Shown here piece by piece: positions 8,001-14,829 of a DNA stretch of 36,347 bases. This DNA comes from JBEIUL01 sp044356865 (GTDB lineage: Bacteria; Planctomycetota; Phycisphaerae; Phycisphaerales; SM1A02). The number at the start of each line of letters is the position of its first letter. The first letter of the stretch is position 1. Below the pieces are notes generated by a model. It was given only the letters and a program-made list of their open reading frames with translations. It ran no database searches and was not told the origin of the DNA. The DNA lies in the NCBI GenBank assembly GCA_044356865.1, contig JBIKVN010000004.1, positions 1 to 36,347 on the forward strand, read 5' to 3'. The translations under genes and the position numbers were made by a program.

Positions 8001-10520
8001 CGGGACGCCCACCGCAAGAAGATCGCCGTCGAGGGCGATCGACGCCCCGAACTCATCGCCCTCCGCCAGTCCGGACCCGGCGAGCGTCCCGAGCATCTCG
8101 ACCAGCCCGACGGTCACGCAGTCGGACAGCCCGTCCGAATCCACGTCCGTCTCGGCGACGCCGCAGCCGCATTGGCCGCCGACGGTCTTGGCCGGATCGC
8201 CCGGGCATCCATCGACACAGTCCGCGGTGCCGTCGGAATCGGAGTCGGTGTCGGCGACCCCGCAGCCGCACTGGCCGGGGACGCTCTTCAGCGGATCGAG
8301 CGGACACCCGTCGGCACCGTTCGCCGTCCCGTCGCCGTCCATGTCCGGATCATCCTCGTCGGCGATGAGGTCGCCGTCCATGTCGCAGCGGTAGCGACGG
8401 ATCTGGACGTCGTCGATCGCCGCCTCGATGACCGAGGAGGAACCGGCATCGGCCACCACGAACCGGATCCGCATGTTCGCGGTCGGCGCGACGAGATCGG
8501 CAAGCCGGAACGAGACCGTCCTCCAGGCGAAGAGATTCTCGGTGACGGTCTCGACCACGGTCCACGAGGCCCCGTCGTTGTTCGAGACGGACACCTTCAG
8601 CGCGTCACTGGCCTGGAACGGGGCAAGCCCGGTCGAACTCGAGTACCAGCGCGCGTAACTCAGGATCGGGTCGGTCACCCCCGACAGGTCGATCCGCGGC
8701 GAGATGAGCGAGGTGAATCCGCCGTCGACATCGGAGTCCCCGAGACTGCCGCCGGGCGCGGCCTGCCCGGTCACGAAGCACGCCGTTCCGGTTCCGAGCG
8801 GATTGTCGAAGGCCGGCGAGGCCGCATTGCCGACCGGGGCCGAGACCCGCTCCCAACGACCGCCCGTCGCCGTGTCGTTGGCCGCCGCGAAGGACCAGCC
8901 GCGGTCGACTTCGGCGTCGTCGGCGAAGATCGTGATGCCGTCGAGCGCGGCCACGGCCGAGAACGGGGCGGGCGGATCGATCGTCGTGAGACCCGAGACC
9001 GAATCGGTGGCCATGAACTGGAATCGCACGGTCGCGCCGCACGCGGCGGCCGGAACGGTCGCCCGATACCGGTCGCCGCCGAGTGCCGCCATCGCGGTCT
9101 CTACCCACGCCCCGCTCCCGACCGAGACGCGGATCCGCGGACTTCCCGCGGCGAAACTCGCGCCCGCGTTCGGCGTGACCTCGACGTCGATGGTCGTGCC
9201 GCCCGCCTGCGCCGTGACCGCGGGGATCCCGTCCGGGTACCCGAACAGCGCCACCGGCCGCTCGAGCCTCCACACGAAGAGCCCCCGCTGCATGTCGCTG
9301 CCGATGACCGTGCCGCTCGGGAAGAACGGGTAGTTCGACCACAGCCCGCCGAAACCGAAGCTGTTGCCCTCGGGGAAGGTGTCGAACCAGGCGATCTCGA
9401 CCGGGGCGACCGGGTCGGTGATGTCGTAGACCCGCAGGCCCGACTTGTAGCACGAGCTGAAGAGGAGATTCCCCCGAACATATTCATTGTGGTCGATGGT
9501 CGGCAGGCCGACCGTGAAGGTTCCCGCGAGGACGGGGTTCGAAAGGTCCTGGACATCCACGATCCGACCCATCGCCGGAAGCCCGAAGTAGTTCTCGTCG
9601 AACTCGTCGTTCACGTACAGGAACCGCTTGTCCTCGGAGAGCCACGCCTGGTGGCAGAACGCGGCATCGGGGTACTGGAAATGGGCGAGTTGCACCATCT
9701 TCGACTTGTTCGTGACATCGATGATGGTGACGCCGGTCTGCCCGAACCCGCCGTTGAACCCGCCGCACGCGAAGAAGATCTGCTTCCCCGCGTACGGACC
9801 GCTCGTGTAGGTCGTCACGCACCCGTCGTGGACATACCGGCCGCCCCAGCTGGTCACGAAGGCCGGCGCGGCGGGATTCGCCAGGCCGTAGATCCGCAGT
9901 CCGGAGTTGCTTCCCCCGCCCATGCGGTAGAGGAAGCCGCTCGCCTCGTCGATGATCATGGTGTGGGTGTCGGGCGTCCCGCCCGCCGTCACCGTGTTCA
10001 CCAGCGTGACGACGCCCGAATCGATCTGGGCGAGATCGATGACCTGGATGCCGTCGCCGCCCTCGCTGACGGCATAGCACCAGGTCTGGTAGGTCTTCAT
10101 GTTCCGCCAGGTGCTGACCGGGCCGGGAATGAACCCTACGACCTGCGGATCCGCCGGATCGGTCACCTCGACGAAGCCGGTGCCCGCCGAAAGGCCCATG
10201 ATCGCGTACTCGCGGCCCGACGGGCTGGTGTAGCCCCAGCAGTCGTTCCCGACGGTGTTGACCGCGCCGCCGATGTTGAACTGGTTGAGCGGGATCCACG
10301 ACTTGAGCGTGACGCCGGCCGCCTCGAAGGGGCTCGACGCGATGCCGCCCTCGTCCTGCCCTTCGGTCCAGATGGGACCGTAGACCGGCTCGTGCGGGAC
10401 CTTGCCCTTCGGATCATCCTCGTGGGCGACGGCGGGCCATGCGAACGCCGCGGCCGCCGCCAGCGAGAGGGCGCGAAGCGCAAGAAGAAGGCTATTGGAG
10501 ACACGGTTCCCGGAGCGCAC
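5070..10520 (-). CDS. Large secreted choice-of-anchor-B protein with two FG-GAP propellers and two calcium-repeat blocks
   Basis: 1816 aa. The start is GTG at 10520 with GAGGGTGG about 7-9 bases upstream. A signal peptide ends near residue 32 (AWPAVA). Residues about 35-440 match the choice-of-anchor-B type of repeat (VTLKSWIPLNQF, GREYAIMGLSAGTGFVEVTD, SSCYKSGLRVYDITDPVAP). About 440-700 holds beta-sandwich material. About 705-810 is a thrombospondin-type-3-like Ca-binding block with repeated QCGCG and DxDxDG. About 810-1205 is an FG-GAP propeller (DLLAVGVPFDD, SPVLAVGAPGDD). About 1205-1418 is a second Ca-binding block and 1418-1816 a second propeller closely resembling the first (GCGAVYVHGL and GCGAVYIHAL; SPFDMYGGI and SPFDTVGGI). 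No C-terminal anchor is visible; it ends RSFDGPP. Probably exported, with binding or structural roles; substrate unknown. Confidence 0.88.
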   Translation of the reverse strand: MRSGNRVSNSLLLALRALSLAAAAAFAWPAVAHEDDPKGKVPHEPVYGPIWTEGQDEGGIASSPFEAAGVTLKSWIPLNQFNIGGAVNTVGNDCWGYTSPSGREYAIMGLSAGTGFVEVTDPADPQVVGFIPGPVSTWRNMKTYQTWCYAVSEGGDGIQVIDLAQIDSGVVTLVNTVTAGGTPDTHTMIIDEASGFLYRMGGGSNSGLRIYGLANPAAPAFVTSWGGRYVHDGCVTTYTSGPYAGKQIFFACGGFNGGFGQTGVTIIDVTNKSKMVQLAHFQYPDAAFCHQAWLSEDKRFLYVNDEFDENYFGLPAMGRIVDVQDLSNPVLAGTFTVGLPTIDHNEYVRGNLLFSSCYKSGLRVYDITDPVAPVEIAWFDTFPEGNSFGFGGLWSNYPFFPSGTVIGSDMQRGLFVWRLERPVALFGYPDGIPAVTAQAGGTTIDVEVTPNAGASFAAGSPRIRVSVGSGAWVETAMAALGGDRYRATVPAAACGATVRFQFMATDSVSGLTTIDPPAPFSAVAALDGITIFADDAEVDRGWSFAAANDTATGGRWERVSAPVGNAASPAFDNPLGTGTACFVTGQAAPGGSLGDSDVDGGFTSLISPRIDLSGVTDPILSYARWYSSSTGLAPFQASDALKVSVSNNDGASWTVVETVTENLFAWRTVSFRLADLVAPTANMRIRFVVADAGSSSVIEAAIDDVQIRRYRCDMDGDLIADEDDPDMDGDGTANGADGCPLDPLKSVPGQCGCGVADTDSDSDGTADCVDGCPGDPAKTVGGQCGCGVAETDVDSDGLSDCVTVGLVEMLGTLAGSGLAEGDEFGASIALDGDLLAVGVPFDDRTGLTNAGSVRLFRRIGGVWAAEAELIAPDAIASDSFGNSVAVSGSTVAVGASLANVGAAADAGAVYVFRKVGSSWSLEQKLQRVSPVAKDYFGQSVALRGDLLAIGGHGIDVAGRSNAGEVAVYRRGAGASPWAMASTLSGVPVTAADNFGRAVALGGSAVSPVLAVGAPGDDQPSRSGCGAVYVHGLSDTGAWLSTTRLVAVSPLSGASLGISVGIDDSGTTVVAGAPLADPPGFANAGVLTAWSFASAAWTGVDIAVPDRAGGEQIGTSIAVSGDGTLVVAGSPFDMYGGITERGSALVLDRLAGGSWRVYDRILAPAGGTSGSRFGSSVVIGSDEILVGAPRHSPPAGGTVARFARPVPCDGTDTDSDGTVDCLDPDDDGDLVPDLVDGCPLDPNKSSPGQCGCGTPESGDADGDGTFDCVDGCPLDAAKIAPGLCGCGVAETDSDSDGTPNCNDGCPADPAKTSAGVCGCGVAETGDTDGDTVPDCLDPDDDGDGTPDAGDGCPTDPAKTSPGLCGCGVADTDTDGDATPDCQDLCPADPNKVVAGVCGCGTADVDGDADGLMDCLGQGTLVETGAVPMAGVLTGDDLGAAISGDGNFALVGLPLDDLPGKTDAGSARIVEWTGSQWIERAQLFAPSAEAKAKDSFGGSVSIQGDVAVVGALTADLGATLDSGAAYVYRNVAGTWTLEATLTRTGAAANDRFGLSVAVLGDFIAVGTPLANAGGKTDSGEVSVFRRVAGSWTLAATVTAGVVTASDLFGHAVALGGSASSPTLAVGCPGDDEPGRSGCGAVYIHALTGSGTVSTVTRVISPVPLAGAALGRSVTVDATGLRAAAGAPIADVGGQTDCGSATVWSFTGSAWSGVEVSPPDRIAGENFGASVSLRADGLALVAGSPFDTVGGIAKRGSAAVFTLSGPGWSMHDRLTLPASGTSASNFGRSVAFRGASILVGGPKHTPPAGGTVRSFDGPP

Positions 10521-10561
10521 CTGTCCACCCTCTAGACGGCCTCAATCGGCCTCAAACACGC

Positions 10562-10584
10562 CGGGATCGCGAAGTGCGATCCCG
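10562..10584 (-). terminator. 9-bp stem-loop, terminator candidate
   Basis: CGGGATCGC (10562-10570) and GCGATCCCG (10576-10584) pair perfectly around GAAGT. It is about 140 bp after the stop of the minus-strand gene at 10723 and is followed on that strand by GCGTGTTTGAGG. It also lies just upstream of the choice-of-anchor-B gene, so it separates the two transcription units. Confidence 0.45.
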
Positions 10585-10722
10585 AAGGCCTCCAACATAG
10601 CCCGCCCGTTGCCGATGGAAAGGGATCGTCGCGGAAGTCGACGAGAATCAGGCCGATTGTCGCAATCCGGAGACCGGGTCCGAGAGCCGGGCGGTGGCCG
10701 TCGCGGTTTTCGGACCTCGCCT

Positions 10723-11373
10723 TCACCGATCGCGCCGGCGGCGGCCGGCGGCCAGCCCCGCGAGCCCGAACGCGGCGAGGGCGCCCGGGCCCGGCACCGA
10801 GATCGAGAGGTTGAAGTAGCCGTTCGACGAGCCGGCGGTGCCGTCGAGATCCGTCAGGATCTCGGCGGAGAGGATGTAGGTCCCGGCCGCGAGCGTCACG
10901 TCGGTGAAGGTCACGAAACTCGAGGTGGCATCGATGACCGCCTCGGTGTCCGTCCCGAGGTACACCCGCATGCGGGAGCTCGAGCCGAAGTTCCCTCCGG
11001 CCTGGGCGAACACGGTCACGACCGCGGCCTCGTCGAGGGTGAAGATGAAGTCGACCGACGAGCGGGCCCCGATCCGCGTCGAGGTACCCGCGCTCGCGAC
11101 GAACGTCTCCCCGACGGCCGAGATCGAGGTCGACGTCAGTTCCGAGCCATGGCTCGCGAACGCGTAGAGGCCGGACTGGTTGAGGGTCGAGTTGCCGAAC
11201 CACGAGCCGAAGCCGGAGTCGGAAGCGCCCGTGAAGACCAGCGATCCCCCGGCGGGTGCCGAGGCGGTCGCGGCGTTCCGGAAGCCGGCGACGCCGGTGA
11301 AGATGGCCCCGTGCGAAGCGGCGGCGCAGGAGACCGCGGCGAGCGCGGCGACGACGATGGCGTTCCGGTTCAT
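10723..11373 (-). CDS. Exported protein with PEP-CTERM-like sorting tail
   Basis: 216 aa. The signal peptide is about residues 1-22 (MNRNAIVVAALAAVSCAAAS). The mature part is a Ser/Thr/Gly-rich beta-sandwich-like domain; RSSVDFIFTLDEAAVVTVFA and LAAGTYILSAEI resemble jelly-roll strands. The end is NLSISVPGPGALAAFGL followed by AGLAAGRRRRDR, a motif, hydrophobic helix and basic tail like that of the protein at 3946-4737 though the core differs. ATG 11373 was chosen for its signal peptide and the GAGGGAAC just upstream. It shares no recognisable enzyme motif. A sorting enzyme is not in the window. Function unknown. Confidence 0.78.
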   Translation of the reverse strand: MNRNAIVVAALAAVSCAAASHGAIFTGVAGFRNAATASAPAGGSLVFTGASDSGFGSWFGNSTLNQSGLYAFASHGSELTSTSISAVGETFVASAGTSTRIGARSSVDFIFTLDEAAVVTVFAQAGGNFGSSSRMRVYLGTDTEAVIDATSSFVTFTDVTLAAGTYILSAEILTDLDGTAGSSNGYFNLSISVPGPGALAAFGLAGLAAGRRRRDR

Positions 11374-11568
11374 GTTCCCTCGACCTCCGGAGGCGACCCG
11401 GATCGGGACGCTTCCGGGATTCAACATGGAACGGAACGGCGGGAAGGCCAGCGTTCGGGTCCGCTTATCCCGGCTTTTCCGGCGGCGCGGCCCGTTCGCG
11501 TGCCCTTTCGGACCTTCCGGATGCCGAGAACCTGCGGGAACGGCCGTCCGCTGCCGGGCGGAACGGAA

Positions 11569-11612
11569 GCGACCCCGCGGCGCGGGTCGAGGACCGGGCG
11601 CCGCGGGGTCGC
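11569..11612 (-). terminator. 15-bp perfect inverted repeat, terminator of the beta-helix gene
   Basis: 11569-11583 is perfectly complementary to 11598-11612 (GC-rich, 15 bp) around a 14-base loop. It lies 22 bp beyond the stop of the minus-strand gene at 11635, the expected place for a terminator. No T tract follows, so it may also act as a 3' stabiliser. Confidence 0.55.
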
Positions 11613-11634
11613 ATCAGGCCGGAAGCCCTCCCGC

Positions 11635-13965
11635 TTACGGGCACGGCCCCCACGCCGCGAGGACCACCGCGAGGTCGTCCGAGGTCACCACCCCGTCACC
11701 GTCGCAGTCCGCCCGCGGATGGAGCTTGCAGGCCGTGTCCCAGCAGAAGAGGATCGCCGCGAGGTCGATGGCGTCGACCTGGCCGTCCACGATCACGTCG
11801 CCCGGGCACTGGCAGGAGTCCGGGATCCGGTCACTGTCGTCGTCGGCGACCCGGCCGAGGATCGTGTCGTACAGGTCCTCGACGCCATTCCCGTCGCAGT
11901 CCTGCGGTGCGGGGCAGGTCCAGAGGTTGCCGCCGAGATTCGTCCACGCACCGGCGATCCCGCCCGTTCCCGAGCAGACCACGTTGTCGCCGAGCGAAAG
12001 CACGCCCGTGCCGAGCCGGATCCCGACGCCGGACTCGGTGACCACGCAGTCCTGCACCGTGACCGCATAGCTCGGGTGGCCCCCGAGGATCCCGATGCCG
12101 ATGGCCCGGGACTGCGGTGCGGTGTTCCCCACGAAGACGCAGCGCTCGACCAGCATGGTGCTGCCCGCGACGCCCGCCGGATCGGCCCCGGTGAGCAGTG
12201 CACCCGCCTGATACGTTCCCGAGTTCCCCACGAACTCGCAGCGCGAGATGCGGATGTCGGCGGGTGTCGCGGTCGCGCCCGCCCCGATGAGGATCCCGCC
12301 GTTGTTGTAGCTGCTCGAGGTCCCGATGAAGCAATCCTCGATGACCGTCGAATCGCCTTCCTTCCCTCCGGTGCGGGGCATCCCGAGCGAATCGACCGAG
12401 ATCGCCGGCCCGTGGTGCTGGGCCGAAAGGCCCTGGAAGACGCAACGGCGAACGGCCACGTTGCCGCGACGGGTCCAGAGGCCCGCGCCGTAGCCGCAGC
12501 CGCCGCTCGAACCGATGAACACGCAGTCCTCGATCGTGACGGCCGCGGCCGCCCCGCCGTCGGTCGGTCCCCAGAGGTACACGCCGCCGCCGGCCCGCCA
12601 ACCCGAGGGGTTGTTCGGGAAGACGGTGCCCCGGCCGGTCCGGATGGTGAAGCCCTGGAGCTTCGAGTCGAACGTCGAACCCGCCCCGAACTTGACGGCG
12701 CTCGTGGGCTGACCGGCGGCGTCGATCGTGGTCACCGCGGCGCCGGAGGCCGATCGAACGGCCAGCCGCTTGTCGCCGACATCGAACGGGCCGTAGGTGC
12801 CGGGGGCGACCTCGATGGTCATCCCGTGGGTGGCCGCATCGATCGCGGCCTGGATCGTCGCGAAGTCGGCGGGGCCGTCGTCATCGACGGTCAGCGTGGC
12901 GTCCGGCGTCTCGCAGGGGTCCGGGACGCCGTTCCCGTTCGCGTCCGCGGCCGAACCGGACGCGATCGCGCAGGCGTCGGGGAGGGAGTCGCCGTCGCAA
13001 TCGAACGCGAGACCGGCCGAGATCTCCATCGCGTCCGAGATGCGGTCGCCGTCGCAGTCGGCGTAGGGCGGCGCGGCGCAGTTGCCGTCGAGGGTGTTGC
13101 CGCCGGCGTCGGTCCAGGAGTGCCGGATCTGGTCCGGGCCCCCGCAGAACCACGAGCCCGCGAGGGGAACCGTGATGTACCAATTCCACATCGCGCGTCC
13201 CTGGGTCGCGGTGTTGGCCACGAAGATGCACTGGTTCACGGGCATCTGGGTGGTCATGCCGGGGAAGATGCCCTGCGAATAGATCGCGCCGCCCCACACC
13301 GCGCTGTTGTTCGCGAAGATGCAGCGGGTGAAGCGGAAGGTGTGGGTGCCGCAGTTCCAGTCGTTCACGTACACCGCGCCGCCGGCGTTGACGCCGCTGG
13401 TCGGGCCGACCGCCTGGTTCGCGATGAATTCGCAGTCCTCGAAGCGGCAATTGGAGTTCGACATGTACACCGCGCCGCCGTTCGGGTTCCGGTTCGCGAG
13501 GAAGAGGCAGCGCTCGAACGACGAGCCGACGGCCGACCCGCACGGCTGCCCGTCGACGAACGCGCCGCGGACGTTGTCGCGGAAGATGCACTCCTCGAAC
13601 ACCGGACTTCCGTTCGTGACCTGGACCAGGTACTCGCTCGTGCCGCCGGTGAAGGTGAGCCGCTCGAACCGGAGCTGGTTCGACTCGCCCGCCTGCACGT
13701 GGAGCATCCTCGCCCCGTCCGGCGAGGACAGCACCACCTCGGCCGCGCCGCCGTCGCCGCGCAGCGTGACGAGCTTGCCGCCGAAGGACAGGGCTTCCGC
13801 ATAGGTTCCCGGACGGACCAGGATGAGGTCGCCGTTCGCGGCGGCCGCGATGGCCGCCTGGATCGAAGTGAAGTCGGCCGGACCGTCGTCATCGACGGTC
13901 AGCGTGGCCCCCGAGGCCGCCGCGGCGACGAGGAGGGGCGCGGGAAGGGAAAGCCAAGTTTTCAT
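11635..13965 (-). CDS. Secreted double parallel-beta-helix protein with dockerin-like C-terminus
   Basis: 776 aa. The signal peptide is about residues 1-19 (MKTWLSLPAPLLVAAAASG). Two right-handed beta-helix (pectin-lyase-like) domains each open with the same phrase, ATLTVDDDGPADFTSIQAAI near residue 20 and ATLTVDDDGPADFATIQAAI near residue 357. Both have repeated coils such as FEECIFRDN, FERCLFLANRNPNGGAVYMS, IEDCVFIGSSGG and VERCVFVGNTA. Between and after them are Ca-binding stretches (DCDGDRISDAMEI, DDDSDRIPDSCQ). The tail is CPGDVIVDGQVDAIDLAAIL and DCDGDGVVTSDDLAVVLAAW followed by GPCP, the same dockerin-like module as in the lectin genes. GGGAGA lies about 10 bases before ATG 13965. Beta-helices of this kind often bind or cleave polysaccharides; no catalytic residues could be assigned. 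Confidence 0.87.
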   Translation of the reverse strand: MKTWLSLPAPLLVAAAASGATLTVDDDGPADFTSIQAAIAAAANGDLILVRPGTYAEALSFGGKLVTLRGDGGAAEVVLSSPDGARMLHVQAGESNQLRFERLTFTGGTSEYLVQVTNGSPVFEECIFRDNVRGAFVDGQPCGSAVGSSFERCLFLANRNPNGGAVYMSNSNCRFEDCEFIANQAVGPTSGVNAGGAVYVNDWNCGTHTFRFTRCIFANNSAVWGGAIYSQGIFPGMTTQMPVNQCIFVANTATQGRAMWNWYITVPLAGSWFCGGPDQIRHSWTDAGGNTLDGNCAAPPYADCDGDRISDAMEISAGLAFDCDGDSLPDACAIASGSAADANGNGVPDPCETPDATLTVDDDGPADFATIQAAIDAATHGMTIEVAPGTYGPFDVGDKRLAVRSASGAAVTTIDAAGQPTSAVKFGAGSTFDSKLQGFTIRTGRGTVFPNNPSGWRAGGGVYLWGPTDGGAAAAVTIEDCVFIGSSGGCGYGAGLWTRRGNVAVRRCVFQGLSAQHHGPAISVDSLGMPRTGGKEGDSTVIEDCFIGTSSSYNNGGILIGAGATATPADIRISRCEFVGNSGTYQAGALLTGADPAGVAGSTMLVERCVFVGNTAPQSRAIGIGILGGHPSYAVTVQDCVVTESGVGIRLGTGVLSLGDNVVCSGTGGIAGAWTNLGGNLWTCPAPQDCDGNGVEDLYDTILGRVADDDSDRIPDSCQCPGDVIVDGQVDAIDLAAILFCWDTACKLHPRADCDGDGVVTSDDLAVVLAAWGPCP

Positions 13966-14238
13966 CGCAAATCTCCCGAATGGAAAGGAACGGCGACCCC
14001 GGACCCGGAAGCGTTCCGGGCCGTTCGGTTGTCGCGGATGGAGTGGTGACCGCGGGCGATCCGACCCGACTTCCCCGCCGACCTTGCGGGAAACCGCGGC
14101 GAGGATCTAACATTATCGAATCGTGACGCGCGGGACGGCATGCCGGAAAGCCATGCGAAAACGGCGGCGCGGCCCGTCGGGGTTTCCTCCCGAATGGACT
14201 CCTTTCGCCGCGCTCGCCCCGCCGGACCGCCTTGCCCC

Positions 14239-14829
14239 ATGACCGACCATCCGCTCCTGACCTCCCTGTTCAATCGGGCCCTCGCCGGCGACGCCGCGGC
14301 GGCGGAGCGGGCCTGGAACGAGGTGTACGGTGAGCTCCGGGCCATGGCGGCCGCCGCGCTCGCCCGCGAGCGGGACGGCCGGGGCGCCGGCCGGGATCTC
14401 GACCCCACCGGCCTCGTGCACGAGATCTTCCTGAGGATCGACCGCTCGCCGCCGGACAACTGGGAGAACCGCCGCCACTTCTTCGGAGCCGTGGCACAGG
14501 CGTGCGGCCAGGTGCTCGTCGATCTCGCCCGATCCCGCCGGGCGCGAAAGCGCGGCGGCGCCGGGACCCCGGTCCCGCTGACCTTCGTGGCCGGCGAGCT
14601 CGCCGACGCCGGCCGGGCCATGTCCGCGGCCGAGTCCGGGCTCGCTCCGGCGCTCGATCGGCTGGCCGGCACGCATCCGCGGCCGGCGGAGATCGCGCGG
14701 CTGCGCTACGTGCTCGGGATGACCACCGCCGAGGTCGCCCGGCTGCTCGAGGTGAGCCCCTCGACCGTCGAACGGGACTGGGCGTTCGCGCGGGCATGGC
14801 TGCGCCGGGAACTCGAGTCCAACACCTGA
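14239..14829 (+). CDS. ECF-type RNA polymerase sigma factor (planctomycete/acidobacterial kinase-linked type)
   Basis: 196 aa from ATG 14239. Region 2 covers roughly residues 15-90 (FNRALAGDAAAAERAWNEVY, GELRAMAAAALARE, DLDPTGLVHEIFLRI, and NRRHFFGAVAQACGQVLVD). Region 4 is near 150-195 with RLRYVLGMTTAEVARLLEVS and STVERDWAFARAWLRREL, a helix-turn-helix that would read the -35 element. This pattern fits the family known as TIGR02999. Neither ATG 14239 nor the in-frame ATGs at 14140 and 14194 has a clear ribosome site; 14239 was chosen because it fits the usual N-terminus. It is 29 bp from the Ser/Thr kinase gene, a common pairing in planctomycetes, so the kinase probably governs it or shares its pathway. 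It diverges from the beta-helix gene across about 270 bp. Confidence 0.9.
   Translation: MTDHPLLTSLFNRALAGDAAAAERAWNEVYGELRAMAAAALARERDGRGAGRDLDPTGLVHEIFLRIDRSPPDNWENRRHFFGAVAQACGQVLVDLARSRRARKRGGAGTPVPLTFVAGELADAGRAMSAAESGLAPALDRLAGTHPRPAEIARLRYVLGMTTAEVARLLEVSPSTVERDWAFARAWLRRELESNT

Noticed and set aside
6951..10535. Long open frames on the plus strand opposite the choice-of-anchor-B gene (and similar ones opposite other genes)
   Set aside because: These are reverse-complement shadows of high-GC coding DNA: Arg-rich, without signal peptides, domains or ribosome sites, while the minus strand has clear domains.
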